From CAVPLM01 sp963713545 (GTDB lineage: Bacteria; Actinomycetota; Thermoleophilia; RBG-16-64-13): 64,000 nucleotides of DNA. The notes under the pieces are model-generated. The model ran no database searches and was not told the DNA's origin. It saw nothing but the letters and a program-made list of their open reading frames with translations. The translations under genes were made by a program, and so were the position numbers. Shown here in pieces: positions 52,994 to 60,915 of the stretch. Position 1 is the first letter of the stretch; the number at the start of each line of letters is the position of its first letter. The stretch lies in NCBI GenBank assembly GCA_963713545.1, contig CAVQME010000001.1, positions 186,001-250,000 of the forward strand. Direction: 5' to 3'.

Positions 52994-53722
52994 TCATGCT
53001 CCCGAAGGAGCCATCGCCTCGCGCTCGATGCCGAGACCCCGGAAGATGAAGTCCACAAGGAAGTCAACCGCCGCGTCTACGTCGGCCTTCCCGGCGAGGT
53101 GCAGGTTCCAGCCGCGTAGGGCCAGGAACACGCACATGAAGGCGACAAGGTTGGCTGCCAGGTCGCACTCCCGCCCCTGGGGACAGCCGGGGATCTCCGC
53201 GAGCAGGTGCCGGTAGAAGCCGACCACGTTCTGGTCGTCGAGCTCCAGTACTCGCCGGAGGTGCTCCCGATCCAGATATTTGGTCTCGGTGTACAGGAAC
53301 TGCATAAGATCCCTGTTCTCCGAGAGATAGTTGATAGAGATCCGGAGCCCATGCTCCAGTTTGGCCACGGGATCGGTGATCTGTCCGAAGCCGGCGTCGG
53401 CCAAGTGCTGATGCCACATCTCCTGGCTGTGGCGATGCATCAAATAGAGGATGTCGTCCTTGGACGATATGTAGTGATAGAGCTGGCCCATCGACATGTC
53501 GCAGGCTGCCGCGATGTCGCGGATGGAAGTCCTATGGAAGCCTTTCTCGAAAAGGACGCCGCTCGCGCCCTCCACTATGAGGCGCTGTTTCATCTCGGTG
53601 AGCTCGCGGTCGGCGGGACCCCCGGGCAGCTCGTTCTCGGCGACGCGTTGCTGCATCTCGTCGAGTTGGCGCTGCGTCGTAGTCACTGCGTCCGTGGGCT
53701 TCTGTGTCCTGCTGCCTGCCAC
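52994..53722 (-). CDS. TetR-family transcriptional regulator of the CoA-degradation cluster
   Basis: 242 residues from a GTG (AGGGGG upstream). About 45 N-terminal residues of charged helix precede the TetR DNA-binding domain (RLIVEGASGVLFEKGFHRTS then IRDIAAACDMSMGQLYHYIS), followed by a helical ligand-binding domain of the type seen in acyl-CoA-responsive TetR regulators. Its own promoter carries the 18-bp palindrome ATAGAGCG-CT-CGCTCTAC, shared with two other promoters of the cluster. That makes it the prime candidate for the repressor of this regulon and for autoregulation. It is first in the leftward operon with the FadN-type gene. Confidence 0.9.
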   Translation of the reverse strand: MAGSRTQKPTDAVTTTQRQLDEMQQRVAENELPGGPADRELTEMKQRLIVEGASGVLFEKGFHRTSIRDIAAACDMSMGQLYHYISSKDDILYLMHRHSQEMWHQHLADAGFGQITDPVAKLEHGLRISINYLSENRDLMQFLYTETKYLDREHLRRVLELDDQNVVGFYRHLLAEIPGCPQGRECDLAANLVAFMCVFLALRGWNLHLAGKADVDAAVDFLVDFIFRGLGIEREAMAPSGA

Positions 53723-53791
53723 CGAACCCCCTCTACGTGATAGCCGTGGGTAGTCCCGATCGGATGCGAGCGCCCCCTCGACCGCTCTTCG

Positions 53792-53841
53792 ATAGAGCGC
53801 TCGCTCTACGCATTGTCGCAGGTGGGCGCTCAGGATGTCAA
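53792..53841 (-). promoter_or_regulatory. TetR-regulon promoter/operator site 2 (before the TetR gene)
   Basis: Minus strand: TTGACA (53841-53836), 18 nt, GACAAT (53817-53812), two bases, then the palindrome ATAGAGCG-CT-CGCTCTAC (53792-53809), one mismatch from perfect. It lies 70 bp upstream of the GTG start of the TetR gene. Confidence 0.85.
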
Positions 53842-53935
53842 GCGACGGTCGGGCGAAGATCTTATGGGGCTCGACAGAGGGCCGGCGCCGGCTTCGCTAC
53901 TCCGGCGGCGGACCTGGCCGGCGACCAGTCGCGGC

Positions 53936-54442
53936 TCACCAGAGTCCGGTCGGGGGACCGCCTCCGGGTAGGCCGAGGGTCTCGCTCCAGCGCATGACGG
54001 CGATCTTCCAGCGACCGTTCTCGCGCACGTAGTCCATGTCGTAATACCCTTGGACCCAAAAAAGGGACTGGCCGGTGCGGGGGTAAAAGTACATCATGTA
54101 GAGCAACCAGCTGCCCTTCGCCCGGTCGCCCTCGACGGAGATGATCGGGTGGATGCAGACGTCGCCCTCTTTGCCGGCATGGGTCTTCGAGAGCTCTTCC
54201 TTGAACCAGCGGGAGATGGCTCCCTTGCCTTCCACGGGGTCGTGCAGGTACACGTCCACCCGGGCGTCTTCGGAGAAGCAGTCGACGCAGACGTCCCATT
54301 TGGTGGCCATGAGGGCGTTCAGATAGGTCCACTGCAGCTCTTTGATCTCGTTGACGTCCTCGCTGACCCGCACGCGCTGCTTCAGATCCTCGACCGTCTC
54401 CTCCAGTAGGACCAGCCGGGCCTCCAGCGCCTGAGCGTCCAT
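53936..54442 (-). CDS. SnoaL-like (NTF2-fold) protein with N-terminal coiled coil, BaiE-like
   Basis: 168 residues from the ATG at 54442 (AAAGGAGC upstream). The arrangement is very like bile-acid 7-alpha-dehydratase BaiE: a leading coiled coil (LEARLVLLEETVEDLKQRVR), then NEIKELQWTYLNALMATKWD, acidic FSEDARVDV, and CIHPIISVEGDRAKGSW. The Tyr (WTY) and His (CIHP) equivalents are kept, while an Asp I recall in BaiE appears replaced. A dehydratase or isomerase of a cyclic substrate is a reasonable hypothesis only. It lies 20 bp after a Zn-dependent alcohol dehydrogenase, in an operon headed by an SDR with the shared operator. Confidence 0.83.
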   Translation of the reverse strand: MDAQALEARLVLLEETVEDLKQRVRVSEDVNEIKELQWTYLNALMATKWDVCVDCFSEDARVDVYLHDPVEGKGAISRWFKEELSKTHAGKEGDVCIHPIISVEGDRAKGSWLLYMMYFYPRTGQSLFWVQGYYDMDYVRENGRWKIAVMRWSETLGLPGGGPPTGLW

Positions 54443-54462
54443 CCTCTGCTCCTTTCTCTCTG

Positions 54463-55521
54463 TCAAGGTGTGAGCAAGATCTTGATCGCTCCGTCGATCC
54501 TCTTCTCGAAGATCTCGTAGGCGCGAAGGACTTCGTCCAGCTTCATGCGGTGAGTGACGAGCGGGGTCAGATCCAATCTGCGCGTCTCGATGAGGCTCAC
54601 CAGTTCAGCGATGTGCCCCAGATCGCCCATGCCGATGGTCAGACTGACATTCTTTGCCAGCATGCGGGGAGCATTGATGGATACCGGCTGCTGGAACACG
54701 CCTACCACCGAGACCGCACCTCCGGGCGAGGCAACGGCCACCGCATTGTTCAGGCTCTCCTGCCTCCCCACGGCCTCGATGACGTACTCCGCCCCCCAGC
54801 CGTCGGTGAGCTCTTTCATAGCGGCGCGCACGTCCTCATCGGAGGCATCGATGACCACGTCGGCGCCCAAACGGGAAGCCATGGAGAGGCGGTAGGGTTC
54901 CATATCCACCGCCACGACCCGGGCAGGGTCGAACAGCCGAGCCGACGCTACGGCGCAGAGCCCCACAGGGCCGGCGCCGAACACCACCACTGTGTCCCCC
55001 GGGCGCACGCCGCGCCCGCCGGGGATGAGCCCGACCACAGCCGAATAGGCGGTGGGCAAGATGTCGCCTGCGAAGATCACCTGCTCGTCGGAGAGGCCGG
55101 CGGGGATCGGCTCGAGAGTGTTGTTGGCGAAGGGGACACGGACGTAATCTGCCTGCGCACCCTGGAGGTCGCCGAACAACGGGCCGTTCCCGAATATGGC
55201 CCCCCGTTCGCAGGCCGAGACGGTGCCGCGCCGGCAGGCGCGGCACCGCCCGCACCAAACAGCCGCGGGGCCCACCACCCGGTCACCCGGTTTCACGCGG
55301 GTGACGGCCGGGCCCACCTTGTCGATGACGCCGGTGAACTCGTGACCGATCACGCTGCCCGGCTCCATCTTAGGCATGAGGCCATGGAGCACGTGGAGGT
55401 CGCTGCCGCAGATGCTCGACATCGTCACTCGAACGATAGCGTCCTCGGCGTCAAGGATGACCGGCGCCGGCACCTCTTCCAACCGGATCTCGTCCGGGCC
55501 TTGGTAGACGACCGCCCTCAC
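54463..55521 (-). CDS. zinc-dependent alcohol dehydrogenase (MDR superfamily)
   Basis: 352 residues from a GTG. The catalytic zinc site is SICGSDLHVLHG and GHEFTG (Cys, His, Glu); the structural zinc loop is WCGRCRACRRGTVSAC (four Cys); the Rossmann motif is VVVFGAGPVGLCAVASARLF with Asp of VVAVDMEPYR favouring NAD. This is the sorbitol/threonine-dehydrogenase-like branch. It oxidises a secondary or primary alcohol in the cytoplasm. It is the second gene of the SDR-ADH-SnoaL operon, after a 190-bp gap (55522-55711) in which I see no gene, only GC-rich sequence. Confidence 0.94.
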   Translation of the reverse strand: MRAVVYQGPDEIRLEEVPAPVILDAEDAIVRVTMSSICGSDLHVLHGLMPKMEPGSVIGHEFTGVIDKVGPAVTRVKPGDRVVGPAAVWCGRCRACRRGTVSACERGAIFGNGPLFGDLQGAQADYVRVPFANNTLEPIPAGLSDEQVIFAGDILPTAYSAVVGLIPGGRGVRPGDTVVVFGAGPVGLCAVASARLFDPARVVAVDMEPYRLSMASRLGADVVIDASDEDVRAAMKELTDGWGAEYVIEAVGRQESLNNAVAVASPGGAVSVVGVFQQPVSINAPRMLAKNVSLTIGMGDLGHIAELVSLIETRRLDLTPLVTHRMKLDEVLRAYEIFEKRIDGAIKILLTP

Positions 55522-55711
55522 TGCGCGCCGCCCCGCCGCTCAGCCGCGGACCCGCGCGCGAACGCGGCTGTGTGTGCCGCGGCAGATCGTGCGCGCATCG
55601 CAGTCGTGAGGCCGCGTGTCGCGGTCGAGCCGGCCCTTGAAGCGGCTGCGCCGACGCCCGCTGCGCAGGCGACGCTCGTGGTGCAGGTGAAGCGCGGTGT
55701 GCAGGTAACGC

Positions 55712-56488
55712 TCACGACCGTTGGGCGATCGAGAGACCGTGCCAGGCGAGGTACTCGTCGTCGTTGGCCACGGTCCCGGTCACCGACTGGCCGTCCTGTT
55801 TCGCGAGAAACACCGCGCATGTCACCATAGAGTCGGGCGTGCTCCACCCGCGCCGCTCCTCCTCGCCGGCCCAGAGGCGCATTCCCTCGGTGTCGATCAC
55901 CTTGGAGGGCATGAGGGCGTTAACGGCTATGTTGTGCCGGCCCACCTCCGCGGCCAAAGCCCAGGTGAAGCGATTGAGAGCCGCCTTGGAAGCGGCGTAT
56001 ATCGAGCTGTAGCCCACCGTGCCGCTGCCCCGCTCGATCCCCGCTTCGGAGCTGATGTTGATGATGCTCCCTCCGCCCTGGGAGATCATGGCAGGTAGCA
56101 CCGCACGCGAGCACAAGAACGGTCCGGTCACGTTGACCCGCAGGACCACCTCCCAACGCTTGAGCGGCATATCGACGACCGTACTGGGGAAATCCACAGC
56201 CGCGTTGTTGACCAACACATCGATGCGGCCGAAGTGAGCCAGGGTCGTCTCGACCATGTTCGCGACGCTGGCTTCGTCGGTCACGTCGAGCCGGACGGCA
56301 AGGGCCCTCCCGCCCCGAGCCTCGATCTCCGCCACGGTCTCGTGGATGCTGCCCGGGAGCCGCTCGTTGGGGGCAGACTCGCTGCGGGCGGCCACGACCA
56401 CGGTCGCGCCTTCGTACGCGTAACCCAGCGCGATCGCCTTGCCGATGCCGCGGCTGGCGCCGGTCACTATTGCGATCTTGCCCTGCAC
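55712..56488 (-). CDS. SDR-family NAD(P)-dependent oxidoreductase under the TetR-type operator
   Basis: 258 residues from a GTG with GGAGG upstream. IAIVTGASRGIGKAIALGYA (TGxxxGIG), VVVAARSES (Arg after beta-2, suggesting NADP), VNNAAVDFP (NNAG variant), NISSEAGIERGSGTVGYSSI with the catalytic Ser, and YAASK Tyr/Lys. The C-terminus YLAWHGLSIAQRS is longer than usual after the TGTV segment. Its promoter holds site 3 of the shared palindrome. First gene of the SDR-ADH-SnoaL operon. Substrate unknown. Confidence 0.92.
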   Translation of the reverse strand: MQGKIAIVTGASRGIGKAIALGYAYEGATVVVAARSESAPNERLPGSIHETVAEIEARGGRALAVRLDVTDEASVANMVETTLAHFGRIDVLVNNAAVDFPSTVVDMPLKRWEVVLRVNVTGPFLCSRAVLPAMISQGGGSIINISSEAGIERGSGTVGYSSIYAASKAALNRFTWALAAEVGRHNIAVNALMPSKVIDTEGMRLWAGEEERRGWSTPDSMVTCAVFLAKQDGQSVTGTVANDDEYLAWHGLSIAQRS

Positions 56489-56510
56489 TACCGCCTCCTT
56501 CTTCTCGCAG

Positions 56511-56560
56511 ATAGAGCGCTCGCTCTATGCATTCTGGCAGACCGGCGACAGAGGTGTCAA
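56511..56560 (-). promoter_or_regulatory. TetR-regulon promoter/operator site 3 (before the SDR gene)
   Basis: Minus strand: TTGACA (56560-56555), 18 nt, CAGAAT (56536-56531), two bases, then the perfect palindrome ATAGAGCG-CT-CGCTCTAT (56511-56528), 22 bp upstream of the SDR GTG. The -35 box directly abuts the stop region of the upstream leftward gene. Confidence 0.85.
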
Positions 56561-57024
56561 GCGTGAAACGAGGCGCTCTTCGACCAGCGGACCCCCAACG
56601 GCGACAGGAGCTTCTCCAAGGCCTCATCCACCAACCTATCGACGGCCCCCGCCGGGAGGCCATACACGAGCACGGCGAGATTCAGCTCGGCCTCGCCGCC
56701 GGGTATAACGACCCCCGCACCGCTTTCGCGGCATCTTGCGCCAGACCGCACAGACGTGAGGCTACAACTCATATGCCCGTCGGCTGTACGCAAGAAGCAC
56801 TTCAAGTGTCCGATCACCGAGGCTCCCGCGTCCGTGCAGGCGGACGCGATATCCTCCAGAAGCGCCACGAGGAAAGGCTCGGGCACCAGTTCTGTGGCGC
56901 TCGGCCGCAGAAGCATCCTGGACCCGTAGGGGGCGAAATCCCCAGCAGCCGAAGGAGGCCCGGACGCCGATCCGGGATCGCACGCCGGACGGGGCTCGGA
57001 GATCGACGCGGGTTCGTGACTCAT
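56557..57024 (-). CDS. small protein of unknown function, operon with CobW-like GTPase
   Basis: 155 residues. I do not recognise the family. The first ~40 residues are Pro/Ser/Ala-rich and probably disordered. From about residue 45 a compact alpha/beta domain is likely (PFLVALLEDIASACTDAGAS, VIGHLKCFLRTADGHMSC, ELNLAVLVYGLPAGAVDRLV). The ATG overlaps the GTPase stop in an ATGA junction, so the two are translationally coupled, and it may be a partner or C-terminal-domain equivalent of the unusually short GTPase. The His-Leu-Lys-Cys and Met-Ser-Cys segments could bind metal; that is speculation. Confidence 0.7.
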   Translation of the reverse strand: MSHEPASISEPRPACDPGSASGPPSAAGDFAPYGSRMLLRPSATELVPEPFLVALLEDIASACTDAGASVIGHLKCFLRTADGHMSCSLTSVRSGARCRESGAGVVIPGGEAELNLAVLVYGLPAGAVDRLVDEALEKLLSPLGVRWSKSASFHA

Positions 57025-57629
57025 GCCCCCACGCCCGCGGGATCCGGGTCGCCGAGAAGCGCCGCAAGAGTCTGGTCCTTGTTGGCGTCCACCACGTGCA
57101 CGGGCACGCCCGGCGCCATCAGCTGGACCGCCTTCGTCGTTTCTTTGATCTCTGCCGGGGTGGCCTCGTCCGCTCTAGTGATCACCAGTCGATCGGCCCC
57201 GGCGATCTGGGCCTCGATAAGTGGAGTGAGGACCTCATGCAGGGCTTCAAAACGGGTCGGGTCGACCACCGTGACGGTCTCCATACCGGTGACGGTCTTG
57301 GCCGGGTAGTACTCGAGAGCTTCGATCACCCCGGTGGGAGTCGCGATACCGGAGGCTTCGATGATCACCAGATCGGGTCGGAACCCTTCCTCGAGCTCGC
57401 GCAGGGTGCGCACCAGATCCACGCCTATCTGACAGCAGATGCATCCCGCGGTGATCTCCCTGACCTCCAGATCGCCCACACGGAGCACCTCACCGTCTAT
57501 CCCCACCTCGCCGATCTCGTTCACGATCACGCAGAGCCGCCGGCCGGCCTCCGCCGCCTGCCTGGCGATGGAAATGATGAGCGTCGTCTTGCCCGAACCC
57601 AGAAAACCGGCGAAGAGAAGGAGGCGCAT
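57021..57629 (-). CDS. CobW/HypB/UreG-type P-loop GTPase (short form)
   Basis: 202 residues; the COG0523/CobW family is usually 300-400 residues, so the C-terminal CobW_C domain is absent. Walker A is GFLGSGKTTLI (residues 8-18). VNEIGEVGIDGEVL precedes the metal-binding CxCC motif in ITAGCICCQIGVDLVRTL, and IEASGIATP follows the Walker B strand. The base-recognition motif is TRAD rather than NKxD. Family members are metal chaperone GTPases (Zn, Co, Ni or cobalamin related). It is the middle gene of a trio with two unknown proteins, back to back with a cobalamin-binding protein gene. Confidence 0.9.
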   Translation of the reverse strand: MRLLLFAGFLGSGKTTLIISIARQAAEAGRRLCVIVNEIGEVGIDGEVLRVGDLEVREITAGCICCQIGVDLVRTLRELEEGFRPDLVIIEASGIATPTGVIEALEYYPAKTVTGMETVTVVDPTRFEALHEVLTPLIEAQIAGADRLVITRADEATPAEIKETTKAVQLMAPGVPVHVVDANKDQTLAALLGDPDPAGVGA

Positions 57630-57641
57630 GGGCTGCCTGCG

Positions 57642-58163
57642 TCAGATCTTCCGAGAATCGTAGGCCCAGTGGAGGAGCGCCTGGCGCTGCCTCTGGCGGC
57701 AGTGGAGGTCTCCGGCGAAGCAGTTCTTCCTTACCTGGGCTACGTGTCTTTTCATCATCTTCCAGCGTCCGATCTGCCGCGCATCTTCGCCGGGGATCCT
57801 CCGCCCCAAGTAGTAGCGGCAGTACCATTGGAACCATCCCCGCGGGTCCTCTTCGTAGATCCACCCGCGCCTCCGCCACTCCTCCAGCGGCAGCGAGGCG
57901 TTCACCCCGAAGAAGTTGAGGGAGGGATCGTTCCCCTCGGGCGAGAGCTTGGCGTTCTCATACCAGGCCGCGGGAAACTCATCTCGGCAGTCGGTCATGT
58001 ACTTTCCTCCGAACACGCCTAGCTCGAGCATCTCCTTGGGGGTCAGCTCCGGCTTGAACTCCTCGGCGAAATCCCGACCCTCGGGTGCGGTCAACACATA
58101 GCGGTAGCCCTGCTGCATCTTGTCGTTGACGACGATCTCTCTCGGAGCGGCCCTGCCTGCCAC
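57642..58163 (-). CDS. conserved protein of unknown function (Trp/His/Cys-rich)
   Basis: 173 residues from a GTG at 58163 (GGAGG 5 nt upstream; a TTG at 58178 is open but badly placed). Segments look strongly constrained: MLELGVFGGKYMTDCRDEFP, SLNFFGVNASLPLEEWRRRG, DPRGWFQWYCRYYLGRRIP, and a C-terminal NCFAGDLHCRQRQRQALLHW. I do not know a biochemical function for such proteins. Several Cys and His residues plus the GTPase 12 bp downstream suggest metal or cofactor handling. First gene of the trio; 136 bp separates it from the divergent cobalamin-binding gene. Confidence 0.75.
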   Translation of the reverse strand: MAGRAAPREIVVNDKMQQGYRYVLTAPEGRDFAEEFKPELTPKEMLELGVFGGKYMTDCRDEFPAAWYENAKLSPEGNDPSLNFFGVNASLPLEEWRRRGWIYEEDPRGWFQWYCRYYLGRRIPGEDARQIGRWKMMKRHVAQVRKNCFAGDLHCRQRQRQALLHWAYDSRKI

Positions 58164-58299
58164 CTTCGCCTCCTTCAACGCCGGTCGGCTGTGTTTGCAT
58201 CATCCCACAACCGGGGTATCTGACGGAGGCCCGGGGTTCCCTCGGGCGCGGGAGGCTGGGCGGATGTGTGGGGGGCTTGACGGAGGAGGTCGGCGGCTC

Positions 58300-59041
58300 G
58301 TGACCGATCGACAGACGGTGACGGACACCATAGAGACTCTCGAGAAGTGCCTGCGGGCCCATGATCGGGAGGGCGCCGTGCGCGCCGTTCTGGCTGTCGT
58401 CGAGAACGGGCTCGCCATTGAGGATCTCTACGCCCACGTGCTCGAGCCTTTCCTGGCGTCGGTGGGACGAAGCTGGCAGGAGGGACGGACGGCGGTCTGG
58501 GAGGAGCACCTCATAGTGGGGGCGGTGCGTGGTGCGATCGAGGCTCTCTACCCGAAAGTCCTGGAGCGCAAGGCGCAGCGTTGCGCCTGTCCCGCTCACG
58601 ATCGCTTTCTTCTGCCCGCCGGAGGAGACGCACGACGTGGGACTCCGCATGCTGGTCGACCGCTTCGACCTGCGCGGCTTCCGGACGATCTACGTGGGCG
58701 CCGCTACTCCGGTGAACGAGATGGTGAGATGCGTCCGCGCCGAGGGCGCGAGCGTGGTCTGCCTCTCCGCCTCGACCCACTATCAGAGGGCGGCTCTCCA
58801 CGACGTGGTCTCCAGGCTGCGCGAGTTGCTCCCCGACGTGAGGCTTGTTACGGGAGGGCCCGCGTTCGCCCATACGGCTATTGGTTGGGAGGACTACACC
58901 GTCGAGTCGGTCGAGCGCTTGCTGGACGAGTTGACCGCTCAGGCTCTCGGAACCCAGGCTGGCGCCAAGAAGGCCGAGGCGGCCGGGGCGCCGACCGGGG
59001 CGCCGGCCACGCGCGGGGCTGAAGGGCCGGCCGATGCTTGA
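58300..59041 (+). CDS. cobalamin (B12)-binding domain protein (one frameshift)
   Basis: GTG at 58300 with GGAGGAGG upstream. The first part is a helical B12-cap-like domain (LEKCLRAHDREGAVRAVLAV, EPFLASVGRSWQEGRTAVWE then EHLIVGAVRGA). One extra base near 58570-58580 shifts the frame into a Rossmann-like B12-binding domain (PLTIAFFCPPEETHDVGLRM then LVDRFDLRGFRTIYVGAATP); THDVG resembles the DxHxxG lower-ligand motif with Glu in place of Asp. It ends with an Ala/Gly-rich tail. Reconstructed length is about 247 residues. Similar modules occur in corrinoid shuttle proteins and B12-sensing regulators. The stop overlaps the next gene by 8 bp. Confidence 0.75.
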
Positions 59042-60182
59042 GCTCAAGATCGCCTGGCGTTTCCTGTGGCGCAGCAAGGCGCAGTCGATCCTGATCATCT
59101 TCGGCATCGCCGTCGGGATAGCGGTCCAGATCTTCGTGGGTTCGCTGATCACCAGCCTGCAACAGTCGCTCTTGGACAGCACCGTGGGGTCGAGCTCTCA
59201 CGTCACCCTCGAGCCGGCGCCAGGCGAGGCCGCGTTCACCTTCACCGCGGAAGACAGGGCGAACCTGGAGGCCGACTCCCGGATCACCGCCGTTGCCCCG
59301 GTGCAGATCATCTCCGCCCTCGTCCCCGTGGGAGGCGCCAGCGCCCCGGTGGTGGTCAAGGGCGGGACCTACGAGGACATCGATTCCATCTACAAGCTCT
59401 CCGACAAGATCGTGACCGGAGAGGTCACCCTACAGGGCGACCGCATCCTGGTGGGCAAGGAGTTCGCCGAGCAATACGGCCTCGCTCCGGGCGACACGGT
59501 GAAGCTGGTACTGGCCGACGGGGCGAGCGTCGACGCGTTACTGGAAGGCGTTTTCGACCTGGGGTCCCAGGCAGCCAATCAGCAATCGGTGTTCGGGAGC
59601 TTGGAGGCGACCAGCTCCGCCGTCGGCCGTTCTGGGGACGAGGTCAGCGCCGTGGAGACGCAGATCGAGGACGTCTTCACGTCTCCGGAGGTGGCGGCCG
59701 ACGTGGCGGCCACGTTTCCGCAGCTACAGGTGACCGAATGGCAGGAGAAGAACAGCGAACTCCTCACCGCCCTGCAGAGCCAGAGCACCTCCTCGTACAT
59801 GATCCAGGTGTTCGTTATCATCGCGGTCATGCTGGGGATCGCCTCCACTCTCGCCATTTCGGCGGTGCAAAAGACCCGACAGATCGGCATCCTCAAGGCT
59901 CTGGGCATGGCCGATGGACGAACCGGACTTGTGTTCCTCTGGCAGGCAGGGATACTGGGAGTGATCGGGACCGCGCTCGGGATCGGGATCAGCCTGGCCC
60001 TGATCGGAGCTTTCAGCCTGATCGCGAGTAGCGGGGACTCGGGACTCTTCCCGATCAAACCTCAGGTGAGCTTCATCCTCTTCTCTGCTGCAATCGGAAT
60101 CGCTATCTCTCTAATCTCGGCCATCATCCCCTACCGCAAGACCGCGCGCCTCGACCCGATAGAGGTGATCCAGAGTGCCTGA
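59034..60182 (+). CDS. ABC exporter permease, FtsX/LolE/MacB-like
   Basis: 382 residues, ATG at 59034 overlapping the previous gene. One N-terminal transmembrane helix (SILIIFGIAVGIAVQIFVGS), a large extracytoplasmic domain of about 220 residues, then three C-terminal helices (MIQVFVIIAVMLGIASTLAI; GIGISLALIGAFSLIASSGD; FILFSAAIGIAISLISAIIP). VQKTRQIGILKALGMADGRT is the FtsX-family cytoplasmic loop that contacts the ATPase. It pairs with the ATP-binding gene that starts 8 bp before its stop. Such pairs act in lipoprotein release, peptide export or mechanotransduction; the substrate here is not known. Confidence 0.92.
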   Translation: MLELKIAWRFLWRSKAQSILIIFGIAVGIAVQIFVGSLITSLQQSLLDSTVGSSSHVTLEPAPGEAAFTFTAEDRANLEADSRITAVAPVQIISALVPVGGASAPVVVKGGTYEDIDSIYKLSDKIVTGEVTLQGDRILVGKEFAEQYGLAPGDTVKLVLADGASVDALLEGVFDLGSQAANQQSVFGSLEATSSAVGRSGDEVSAVETQIEDVFTSPEVAADVAATFPQLQVTEWQEKNSELLTALQSQSTSSYMIQVFVIIAVMLGIASTLAISAVQKTRQIGILKALGMADGRTGLVFLWQAGILGVIGTALGIGISLALIGAFSLIASSGDSGLFPIKPQVSFILFSAAIGIAISLISAIIPYRKTARLDPIEVIQSA

Positions 60183-60912
60183 CACCATCAGCATCGACAA
60201 CGTGACCAAGGAGTACGGCACCGCGGTCAAGACGCAGGCGCTTCGGGGAGTGTCGTTCAGGGTGACGGAGAAGGAGTTCCTCTCGATCATCGGGCAGTCG
60301 GGCAGCGGGAAATCGACCTTGCTCAACCTGCTGGGCCTGCTCGATCGGCCCACCGGTGGGACGGTCGGCCTGCTCGGCACCGATGTGGGCAAGCTGGGGA
60401 AGAAAGACCGGGCTGCCTTCCGCAACGAGCACTTGGGCTTCGTCTTCCAGTTCCATCACCTGCTCCCAGAGTTCACGGTCAGGGAAAACCTCCTCCTCCC
60501 CACCTGGATCGGGGCGCCTGCCCGGACGGTCAAAGGCGCGAGCAACGCCCGCAAGCGGGCCGAGGAGATCCTCGACTTTCTGGGGCTGGGCGGTCTGGCC
60601 GACAAAAGCGCCGAACAGCTATCCGGGGGGCAGAAGCAGCGGGTCGCCATCGGACGGGCGCTGATGAACTCGCCAGACATCCTGCTGGCCGACGAGCCGA
60701 CCGGCAACCTCGACACGAAGAACTCCGCCATGGTCTACGACCTGTTCCGCCGCATCCACAACGAGATGGGCACCACGTTCGTCATCGTCACGCACGACCG
60801 AGCGATCGCCCAGCAGACCGACCGCATCATCGAGGTCAGCGACGGCCTGGTGTCCCAGGATGTCCGCAACGATTACTTGCAGCCAGAGGAGATGGCCAAA
60901 ACCGGGGAGTAG
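60175..60912 (+). CDS. ABC exporter ATP-binding protein, LolD/MacB-type
   Basis: 245 residues from a GTG at 60175, which overlaps the permease stop. Walker A IGQSGSGKSTLLNLLGLL, the Q-loop FQFHHLLPEFTVRENLLLP, signature QLSGGQKQRVAIGRALMNSP, Walker B LLADEPTGNLDTKNS and the H-loop VTHDRAIAQQTDRIIEV are all intact. The H-x-x-L-x-P-E-F after the Q-loop is typical of the LolD/MacB/FtsE branch. It energises the FtsX-like permease encoded just upstream. Translational coupling is expected. Confidence 0.95.
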   Translation: MPDTISIDNVTKEYGTAVKTQALRGVSFRVTEKEFLSIIGQSGSGKSTLLNLLGLLDRPTGGTVGLLGTDVGKLGKKDRAAFRNEHLGFVFQFHHLLPEFTVRENLLLPTWIGAPARTVKGASNARKRAEEILDFLGLGGLADKSAEQLSGGQKQRVAIGRALMNSPDILLADEPTGNLDTKNSAMVYDLFRRIHNEMGTTFVIVTHDRAIAQQTDRIIEVSDGLVSQDVRNDYLQPEEMAKTGE

Positions 60913-60915
60913 TCC

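Noticed and set aside
55518..55847. Small minus-strand frame in the gap after the SDR gene
   Set aside because: Ala/Arg/Thr-rich low-complexity translation that overlaps the SDR end in another frame, with no ribosome binding site.
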